Assembly: GCF_000002425.4 (NCBI RefSeq) | Contig: NC_037257.1 | Span: forward strand, 20,108,218 to 20,172,217 | Source: Physcomitrium patens | Lineage: Eukaryota > Streptophyta > Bryopsida > Funariales > Funariaceae | Direction: 5' to 3' | DNA: 64,000 nucleotides | Part shown: in pieces, positions 55,061 to 64,000 of the stretch | How positions within the stretch are numbered: the first letter of the stretch is position 1 | How the letters are laid out: every line of letters begins with the position of its first letter | Translations under genes and position numbers: made by a program | Notes under the pieces: generated by a model | Seen by the model: the letters and a program-made list of their open reading frames with translations, nothing else | The model's database searches: none | Told to the model about the DNA's origin: nothing

Positions 55061-56632
55061 CCCTAATACTAGTTTGTTGTTGTATTAACACGATTAATAA
55101 TGTTATTATATCAACATGATAACTTAATGTATATATGTAAAAAATCTACAAAGAATAAAATATAAAAATGATTATATTTCTTATCTGTATGGTTTAAATG
55201 TCACTATAACTCTTATTATTTATTTATGTTCAGAGATGCACATGGCTTTTCTCTCAGCAATAATGCCACAAGCCAGTTTATTTGAATGCAAACTACGTTG
55301 TATTCTGCATTGGGCTAAGTTTTGGTGCAATTCGATTTTAGTGTGCAGAATGCGTATTTAGAAATTGGTATAGGTAGATGTAATCATGTAAAGAATTATA
55401 GTCTGCTGGATTTGTTTCATTTAAGAGAAATATGAAATATGTCAGTTGCAAAACATTGAGATTCAAATGTTTGAACCAATAGTGATGAACTTCACCCCCG
55501 TTTTCGTTTGATATTATAAACTGGGTTGTTCCCTCGTTTCATCAACATAAAGCGCCTTCTAATGGTGAAAAACGATACTGTTCTCATGTAAAACGCACAC
55601 ACGTTCTTAAGTGTTCAGATTTCTTTTCAAGATTGAGGTACTATGTCATTGTACTATTTAGGTCAACAACTTCAAACGGATATGACCCTACACTTCCAAC
55701 ATACATTCTAGTTAGAAGACAGCGGAGAAAGGTCATGACCGATTCATTCATTACGGCCCGTGGTCTCCGCTGATGAACAAATGCATTGCAATGCACATCG
55801 TCTTACATCCACGTAGTCGTTCTCAACTGCAAAGGTGAGCTTTTGAAAGACATTGCACCAATCTTGGCTGCAGTGCACCATCTAGAACTAAACCGTAGTG
55901 ATACTACGGTCATAATAACAAGAGGGAAATTCTTCACACCAACTTTCCTTTCGATTACAGGTGTATCAACTGACACAGTTTGTCACATCCAATAATCGAC
56001 GCTAATTAATGTTGTTCATGCAAAGATAATATGTATTTCTCTTTTACAGGAACCCACATACATATGAAGACCAGGATTGAGCACGGGCCATATGTTGATC
56101 ACTGCCAAGTGACTTGACTATGTCTTTGACCTTCTTTAATGGTCATCCTTGATGTAAAGGTGACACTGAACACCGCACAAAAAATGTCCCAGGTTGTAAA
56201 CAAAACATACACCCGGAGCGAGTTCACTACTGTTTTCGGGCTGCATTCTTATGGTCAAGATTCACTACATGCAAATCTCAGCAGTGTCATTTGTTCCCAA
56301 GTCAGCTCGTGCACATCACAGATAAAATAATGAAGATTTGACTAATAAACATGTATTTTACGAACTTTTTCTCTGCGTGTCGAATTTATAGACATCAAGT
56401 TTGGTCATGTCATTGGTCTCGAAACATGTTGCTGGGATAGAACTTACAAAACAGCCTTGGACAATAGATAGACAAAGAGGACTTCATTATTGCCTCGGAT
56501 TTCATTACACGCTCAATCTACTTTGCTAAGCAAACAACCACTAGATATCAATTTTTTTTGTTTGAGTACGTGTTCAAAAAGTGCTACCAACTCAAGAGTT
56601 TTCCAAGAGAATGGAGAAGAATCGATACTAAC
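55061..56632. other. Intergenic, no gene supported
   Basis: AT-rich to about 55200, then mixed composition. Only short ORFs without recognisable motifs. Probably includes the 3' UTR of the bL28 gene near 56500-56632. Confidence 0.55.
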
Positions 56633-57186
56633 CTAGTAGTCAGCCAAATTGATACCTGCCTTCTTGGCCATAGCCTGCAGGCCATTCTTCTCAATCGTCT
56701 TCAAAGCCTTCGTTGAAATTCGAAGCTTCACGAAGCGTTTGCCCTCCTCCCACCAGAGCCGCTTGTACTGCAAATTCGGTTGCTGCAAATGTTTAGTTCT
56801 ATGGTTGGAAAACGAAACCTTGTACCCATTATTAGCCTTCTTGCCTGTCAAGTCGCACCGCCGACCTAGCACATTTCCAATTCCCGAGAAACCATGTGAC
56901 AACAAATATAATGCAAGTACTCCTCTGGTCACGGTTTAAATGCAAGCACGTATGTAAAAATAATGGTGAAAATAAACCCAAAGACGAAACTCAGAGGCGC
57001 AAAGAAGATGGGACCATGATGGACAAACTTACTGGCACGGATTTGCACCAGCATAGGGCCGGCTGCAGAAGCAGTAGACTGCTGAGAGGAGCATGCAAAG
57101 GAGCTGCCCGACAGTTGGGCCTGACGCGAGGCAAGTGCCTGGGGTGCTACGGAGGCAGAAAGCGAGGACGCCAAAACAGTTTCCAT
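56633..57186 (-). CDS. Plastid 50S ribosomal protein L28 (bL28c), 2 exons
   Basis: Exon 1 57186-57033 and exon 2 56865-56633 (387 nt, 128 aa), with GTAAGT donor and TAG acceptor. It is a subunit of the chloroplast large ribosomal subunit, encoded in the nucleus. Residues 1-45 are Ser/Ala-rich with few acidic residues ([20 protein letters not shown]), a plausible plastid transit peptide. The mature part has the bL28 core [20 protein letters not shown] followed by [20 protein letters not shown] and a C-terminal [18 protein letters not shown]. The CxxTG start of the L28 fold is present (CDLTG). It is somewhat shorter than angiosperm versions, mainly in the transit region. Convergence with or overlap of neighbouring genes is not seen. 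Confidence 0.92.
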
Positions 57187-58527
57187 GGCGAGGACGCGGC
57201 AAGCAATTCTTCACTCGCAAAAAGTGATTCTGATGCGCTCTGACCCTCCTCCTTGTTGCCGGAGAGAGAGCACAGCATTTGTCCACACAGGATAAGGCAC
57301 TTCTGCTTACTGGGTACCATCCGGATATCAACCTTCCTCACTGTTGCGCCTTGCCTTTGTGAAACGCACGAACCTGAGGCTGTGGACCAGCACATCTAGC
57401 TTATGCCTTATCCGGTCCCTGTCTCAAATTACTATAAAGTACTAAATGTACTTTAAAATTGTCTCGGATGATGCCAATCCGGGTACGTTGAAGTTCAGAC
57501 CTGATATCAATCCTGAATGTGGTATCTGCGACCTTCATGGAAGGAATTTGAAGATTGCGATGGAAGGCTGGTGGTTTTAGAACGAAAAACTCTCGGCGTT
57601 TTCTTATGAACATGGTGATTCAGATTCTTTGCAGGTTGTGACCGATTTCTCGAGCTTATCTTTCACCTTGAGCACTCACAATTGCTTGAAAGTTCCGGAA
57701 GTAAAGTGCGAAATAAGGCGGCCGTAGTTTTCGTCTGCGCTCAGATCAGATTAAGACCGTAATACATGGCCACTAACATCATAGTTCGTGAGGGTGGCGT
57801 GGTGATCTGCCAATTCCATGCTCTCTGCCCTTCTTTTCGCCTGCTGAGCACAGTTTGACCTGTGTACACGATCTGTCTCTTACCTCAGAACATTTGTTTC
57901 GGGAGCTCTGTTATAATTTTTGTTCTGTAATCCATTCTGAGTATACTGGGATAAGACGTAGTTAGGATACTTAACGGGCTCATGTGCATCTTTTTATTCA
58001 AGTGACACTGCCATAGACCTATCTAGTTTCTGATCAGCTATTGTGTTGTGTTTTGCTTTCATAATGCTGCAATAGCTTCAAGAATGTATATTATATCAGC
58101 CTTGCAGAGTTTAGTGGAGGCAGAAAGACATTTGATCGATTACATTGAAAGAGATATACCTAGGTTTAAAAATTAGCAGAGTTAATCACCGGACAAATGT
58201 CTGCAGAAGGTTTCCACAATCAGGATCTAGTGGCAATTTAACACATTAATAAAAACACGGAAATGGAGGCAATTATCTCTCACACACGTTCTTCAATCTA
58301 TCACTGACTGCTTGAAGACAGAGCTAAGTGAGATATTAACCACTAGGTTTATAGCTAATAGTAACCAACTGGTTGTGACAATATTTTCCTTCCTTCGAAA
58401 AACAATTGTATCCAACAACGGGCTTTTTTCAGAATCTGAAAAAGAGCAGCACAAACAACCGAAGTTCTGAATCCGGCATAACTTACACCACTCAGAACTA
58501 CCAGGATGCCATTTGATGAACTTTTCA
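57187..58527. other. Intergenic: bL28 promoter and thioesterase 3' side
   Basis: No coding sequence recognised. The first few hundred bases are the upstream region of the minus-strand bL28 gene. The last few hundred probably contain the 3' UTR of the thioesterase gene. Confidence 0.55.
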
Positions 58528-60595
58528 TCACATCTGCCCCGATGGAAGTACAATATGATCAGCCTTGTAACGTGCAAGGTAGGTGCGTGCCTCTTCTTCA
58601 GTAGCAGGAAGAACACGGCGCACCGTCCGATCCACACCAGGTGCTTGGCACTCGGGATCTAATGAGAATGTGAAATAAAATGTATTCGACACCTGCGAAC
58701 AGGGGCACAACAATTTAGTGGAGTGATTATAGATATCCTCAAATCTGGAAAAAATCATTCAGAATTACCAAAGCATCGACACTACAACTTGTAGTAAATT
58801 CTATATAATATTTTTCCCTATAAAACGAGAGGCTAAGGCTATACCTCGCTAGACTTCAGTTCCGGTTGGGTGACATGGGCTATAACTTCCACGTGGATGC
58901 GTGGTTGCTCGACGTTCTCTGTTTCCGTGTACAGCACACAAGATTTCAGCCGAACAAAATCCCCCACGTCCACCTGCACATAAAACCCAATTACAATCGA
59001 CGCATGATAAAAACAAGGTGCGCAAAGCAATCACTTGAATTCTAAAATGCCAAAGCTGAAAGAAAGGAAAATTTCGTGGAGATGGAACACACTGGGCGTC
59101 TGAAATCCACATGATCAACTTCCAAAAACAGAGGCCGGATACCGCCGAAGACATATGCTGTGGAGAAAGCAATCTCAAAAGCTCTACGCATTAAAAATCC
59201 ACCAAAAATACGGCCATGGATGTTTCGTTGTTGGGGTTGGCATATGATGGCGTTCTCTAACCTCGTATCTCGCATCAGAATACTGTTCCGATCGCCTAAT
59301 GCTGGCATTTCACACAGCACCCGTCCCTATTATTCCAACTAAGGCGTATGAGAATTGTGGCTTGCGCTGTAGACCATAGCCAAGCATATTCACAGTGAAA
59401 ATAGTAATGCAAACATGATTTGGATGCGTCGATATTAGGCACACCTCTCTTAAGATTTGCGTGAGACGGTCGTTGTACTCCTTCGCAAAAGGAGACGTGG
59501 AGGATAATTGGTTTCCCATCCGAAGCTTCTTGCGGTGAGCATCCCGAGCAGCGCCCATCGCGAACAGTTGCTTCTCTTCTTCAGTTTGAGGTACCAAATG
59601 GTTAACAGGAGCAGCTTTTTGTGTTCTCCAATCCCTAGCGACAAATGTAAAATTCGCTATGAGCGCCACGTCGTCCTTCTCCCGCAACTCTGTTTGCATG
59701 CACACATCTCGTTATCTCTACGAAATAGTTTCGTCGGTTCACTGTCAAGGCAACATTACGTCACCAAGATTCATTTACGAAACGAATTGTCGCAAACACA
59801 TGCAAGGCTGTTTGCAGCACTTTGAGGAGCAAGAGAAATTCCAGCTATTTCATCAAATTCATTTCTTGACGACTTGAAAACTTCATGAACAAGCACAGGA
59901 TCGCTTGAAACGCGCCTCGAACTGGTTGAATAACTTCCATGCGAATCTCCATAGACGATCGGCCCACCCAAGTTACGGACCCGGCTAATTCAAGATCCAC
60001 ATCAACACGAAGGCGCTTCTTCGTGCTGATCTTGTCCACTGAGGCAGTTACCAATAACAGTGGCCTTGTCGTGTGGTCACTGTCAGAGCAGTGCTGCCAT
60101 GGCGACGACAATTTTAGCATCAGGTCACTCAGACGAAGACATCTAGCACAGACAAGACTAAATAAGAGCGATTTAAAGCCGCAAACCATAAAGAGGAAGA
60201 ATTTCTGCCAAAGGGCATTCAGGACATTGAGCAATTACCTTTACGGCAATAGTTCCTGCTAGAGCATCCAGATCCTCCAAGAGCTTTCCGATACGAAACA
60301 GATTCCAGGGGTTACGATATTCTTCTCGAAGACTGGTGTCGGAAGAAAATTTGTAGACGACGCTCGTGCGATTCTCCTCGGGAGTCTTGCTCTGCAGAGT
60401 AATCTGTGCGGGGCTATCCATTGATACATTTCGAGCCCTCTGAGCGAAACTGGAGCTGGCGTGCCATAAAGCGGCAGTCACAGGTGAATGATACTTCCCT
60501 GGCCATAGAGTGAAAGGCTTCTCCTCTGGCACTGGCACGTTGACCGTGAGCTCCTTCTTCCTTTGCGTTTCACTCTCCCCCGAGGTACCCTCCAT
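58528..60595 (-). CDS. Acyl-CoA thioesterase, ACOT9-like, two hotdog domains, 6 exons
   Basis: Exons 60595-60239, 60093-59923, 59687-59445, 59326-59093, 58973-58845 and 58692-58528 (1299 nt, 432 aa). All are phase-0 joins. Such enzymes hydrolyse acyl-CoA to free acid and CoA. Relatives are mitochondrial or plastidial. The first hotdog is in exons 1-3 (FRIGKLLEDLDALAGTIAVK, then PLLLVTASVDKISTKK and ANFTFVARDWRTQKAAPVNH). The second is in exons 4-6 (NAIICQPQQRNIHGRIFGGF, LFLEVDHVDFRRPVDVGDFV, CVLYTETE, FYFTFSLD), ending KADHIVLPSGQM. The exon 2 donor (GTTCGA) and the exon 3 acceptor are the least certain. Alternative start: an ATG at 60818 opens 19 codons (MASNASLEVAQQ) with a GT donor at 60761 and an in-phase acceptor at 60632, giving 463 aa. 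I cannot decide between them. No clear transit peptide is visible. Confidence 0.88.
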
Positions 60596-60818
60596 CGCAA
60601 CTAACGTCCCAATAATCCCAAATTCGAAACCCTGGCACAACGAAATTAAGTCACCGATAACTTCCACAATGCAACCACAAAAAAATACTGTTATCCAATT
60701 CCAAACTACAAAAATTCAAAACTTTAAAAGACAAGAAAAAAAATTAAAAAAACAAAATCACCATAACAACTTCGCCAGAGTCCTGCTGTGCAACCTCAAG
60801 GCTCGCATTCGAGGCCAT

Positions 60819-63800
60819 AATTTTCAAATTTTGACAGCCACAATAAAACATATCTATGTATATTTATATATATCCACACACAGATCATCGAAACACTCAC
60901 AACATTCGGCGAAGCCTAAGTCGTGCTGCAACTGAGAAGCTCACACATTTCCGTGACAGTCTCCTTGCCTGCTACTTCAGAAGCTGCAACTACAAATGGT
61001 AAGCCACATTGAACGAAAGGAGGGGGGGAAAAGCAAAGCAAAGCAAAGGGGGACGGGGAGACAGACAGTGGACCAGGAGCGGAAGGCCGCGGGTCGCCCA
61101 AACTGGTCCCTGTCTCCCCCCCCCCCCCCCCCCCCCCCATACCCGTCCTCCCCCTGCATGATTGGCTGGCCAGGCTTTGGGCATGATGCCACTCGCACTC
61201 GGGGTCCCCTTCTCGCGGCGGGGGTTGTATGGTACGACTTCCGGTCGTTGACTTGTCTCACGGCGTTGACCGCTTTCTGGATGAACTATGCCTCGGATGG
61301 CACTCATTTTGCAGTTACTTTCAACTTCTGTGCACACTTTACTTTAAAGTTACTTCTCTGAAAAAGACGTTATTTAATGCTGCACACGAATAGGTTCTTA
61401 TCCAATGTCATGGTAATTTTTCTTTTTTTATTCATGAGAGAAATTTTGGGCAATTTTAACAATTTTTCATATGCTTACCCTTGTCCACACTTGCTATCAA
61501 AATTCAGAAGTGAGGGCCAAGGGAGTAGAGGTCAAGGGGCCTTGGCAAGAGCCAGAAGAGGACTAAGGCGAAGTGCTGAGGAGAAGCGATTAAGTATTGA
61601 GAGGAGAAATTAAGGCACAAATATAGCATTAGTAGAAAATTGAGACCATCTTGTAATTTAGAGTTAGAAGTGAATTTTACCTTCATAACAGATCAAAAAA
61701 AATTGGAACTTTAACAAAAAAAATTCAAGATATTGACTTTAGTATCAACTTATGTTAGATTTAAATTTTTTTTGGATATGACAAATGCAATTGCCTAAAA
61801 TATTTTTGAGAAGATTCTTTCTATCTTTCCAGTCTTGCTTTTTATTTTTTATTTTTTTAAATTTATTTTTAGAAAAATTAAAATTAAAAAGACTTTTACA
61901 TGTAATAATGTTTTTTGATGACATACTTAACATGCATATGTTTTGTTTTTAAAAACTTAATAATGTGCACCAAGATTTTGAGCAACAAGACATTTTAGAT
62001 ATAACAACAATTTAAAGCTTATTTCAAGAGATTTTTGGTGGCTTCAAATATGATAATTTATCTAAATATTTATTTAATCTTCTAATTCTTTTTTTAAAGC
62101 AAATAATACATATTATAGATCCTATAGACTTCTTCAAAATTGAAATAAAATATGTGAATCAAATATTAGATCAATGTTTGTAATGCACTATTAACTATTG
62201 CTATGTTAATTAGTCAAATAACAACTAGGAACTTGACTAATTATCTTAGTAATATTTAATAAAGTAGATAAAGATTGAAATTCAAGATGAAAGTAAAATA
62301 AATTAGAATATCTTGTATATTGGCATGGATATGATATTAAGTAATTGCATATAGAAGCCATTTAAGAAACATAAATACATCAAAATTTGTTACTTTTTTT
62401 CAACTACATCTATTCAAATCAAAGACTAAAAATTAACAAAAGCTGATAAAAATTAAGTAAAAATAAGTTTAAGAATAAAATTATAGATTTTTTTAAAAAT
62501 AGAAAATTAATAGTTAAAAAATATATTTTAAGATTTATTACTTATAAATTTTAAAAATAAAAGCCTTAAATTGTCATAATCTATACAATATTGAAAATAT
62601 AATGAAGAACTTTAGAAGATACATGTTTTTTTTAAATAGACAAAAAAATACAAGAAATTTGTACTATGATTTTGAAAGTGACTTTTGATTTTTAGTCATA
62701 CAATTAAATATGGATATTATATTTAATGGAATATAAAGTATATTGTTTGAAGGTACCTATAAAGGCCTTAATATTTATCAAATATTAAAGTGGTCCTTAT
62801 GCCATGATATAAGATACTATTGATGGATAAATAGACTTACCAACTACCTTTTTATAGAATTTATTTATTTTATTTATTTTTTTTATTAATACCATTCAAC
62901 AAATTTTAGACTTCATTAACTTAAAAAGAAATTTCACTACTTCTTGTGAGACTTATCTTTAGAACAAGGGATAATGTAATACATGGCTATATTATTCAAA
63001 GAAAGAGAAATAGGTAATAATATGTAGAAGTATATTAATTTGATAATATCTTCTTTAAGTAGCATCCTAAATATTTCTTAGATGTGGTTTAAATCTATAA
63101 CCATCATAAGGTGTTGTTGATATTAGATATATGTTTTGATAAGTTGGTCACATATTGTACAAATTGGCAACTTGTTTCAATAACCACATGATCTTTAGAA
63201 AGCCACTACGCAATAGTACATACATATTACGACCATTCTTAATCATGCTAATTTTTTTTAAGTTATATTTTTTTGGCTTTTAAGTCTTTATATTTCTTAG
63301 AAATAACTATTTATTTATTCTATTTTATTCTAATGTATCTTCTTTGTATCTTAGTCTTCTTTGCATAATACCATCCTTTTGTGATTAAGACTCAAAGTTT
63401 TGTCTTTGACACCTTTAATGAAAATTTTATGTTTTATGATATAAAATTTGATTCTATATTATTATTTTTTTAACATATGAAAATAATTATGTAATCTAAA
63501 AACCACTTTTTTATATATATTCAAAGAAAAAAGAATAGATCAAATATTAATGACATTGATTTAAAAGAAATTAATGACTTCTCTATTACTTGTATTTAAT
63601 TGTTTTAATATGTATTTTTGAATAATTTAACATATTATTTTAACTTATTCATATTTTAAAAATTTAACAATCAATTTTTATAAACTCTTTTTTTATTAAG
63701 TTTATTTTTTTAAAATTCTTTATTTAATTTTTTATTCATTGGATTAATAATTTTATTTTATTATTTATTATTCATGGATTATATTGCAATCTTTTAAAAT

Positions 63801-64000
63801 TTTGAATTTTATATTTCTTATTTTTTCTTATTATAATTTTTAATCATCTTTTTTTGAAATAATATATTTTAGATATACTATTATTATTATTATTATATCT
63901 AAATCAAACCTTCTTATTTAAGCTAATAATATGTAAATCTTATTAATTAAATTTTGTCTTTAAAGAAAAACACTTTTTTTTGGAATATAATATAATATAA
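60819..64000. other. Thioesterase upstream region, then AT-rich sequence without genes
   Basis: 60819-61350 is GC-richer promoter-like sequence with a 23-base C run (61116-61138). From about 61620 to the end the sequence is strongly AT-rich with many A/T runs. No gene, LTR or tandem array was recognised. Confidence 0.6.
61116..61138. repeat. Homopolymer run of 23 C
   Basis: Uninterrupted C run about 520 bp upstream of the thioesterase start. The minus (sense) strand is a G run, capable of G-quadruplex formation in principle. Long homopolymers are error-prone in assemblies. Confidence 0.9.

Noticed and set aside
59771-59971. Open frame downstream of thioesterase exon 2 as coding
   Set aside because: It is out of frame with exon 2, lacks hotdog similarity, and exon 2 joins exon 3 cleanly in phase.
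60916-61361. Overlapping ORFs on both strands across the poly-C tract
   Set aside because: They depend on the homopolymer, have no recognisable domain, and sit in the likely promoter of the thioesterase gene.

Overview
The window looks like nuclear DNA of a land plant, most likely a bryophyte (a moss such as Physcomitrium is my best guess, by inference). The evidence is spliceosomal genes with GT-AG introns, a plastid ribosomal protein gene, an intronless plant GATL glycosyltransferase, telobox promoter motifs, and long blocks of nested Ty3/gypsy LTR retrotransposons. I see nothing prokaryotic: no operons, no CRISPR array and no recognisable tRNA or rRNA gene.

Layout. (1) 1-24126 is a nested stack of Ty3-type elements. 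E (minus strand, cut at 21746) appears to carry G (minus, gag plus a probable 5' LTR). G's gag is cut by B (minus, 5' LTR 17244-18614). B's gag is interrupted by D (10360-16755, complete, 5-bp target duplication CGCGA). Just after B's pol stop codon lies A (plus strand, 3' LTR 3649-4917), whose 5' end is outside the window. The missing 3' halves of B, G and E are predicted left of base 1. (2) 24127-41650 is a gene island: GATL (26008-27132, +), GAR1 (29275-30914, +, 5 exons), a DUF212 acid-phosphatase/haloperoxidase-related membrane protein (33168-35464, +, 5 exons) and COP9 signalosome subunit 4 (36905-40592, -, 13 exons). (3) 42345-55060 is a second retroelement block. An old chromovirus (H) with a tandem partner (I) holds a young, almost intact chromovirus F (43231-49369, target duplication ACTTG). 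(4) 55061-64000 holds plastid bL28 (56633-57186, -) and a two-hotdog acyl-CoA thioesterase (58528-60595, -), then AT-rich sequence without genes.

The host genes are unrelated housekeeping functions: cell-wall glycosylation, rRNA pseudouridylation, a membrane phosphatase relative, the signalosome, plastid translation and acyl-CoA hydrolysis. They do not form a pathway.

The most interesting signals are in the retroelements. A and B form a roughly 3.4-kb inverted repeat about 98-99% identical that shares all its inactivating stops yet changes abruptly to diverged sequence, which points to gene conversion. F's LTRs hold dense, perfectly phased heat-shock-element arrays upstream of a TATA box. 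D and F share a recognisable extra 3' open reading frame between the chromodomain and the 3' LTR, and a conserved -1 gag/pol frame arrangement. The TATCAGAGC primer-site motif lies about 25 nt inside the LTR end rather than next to it.
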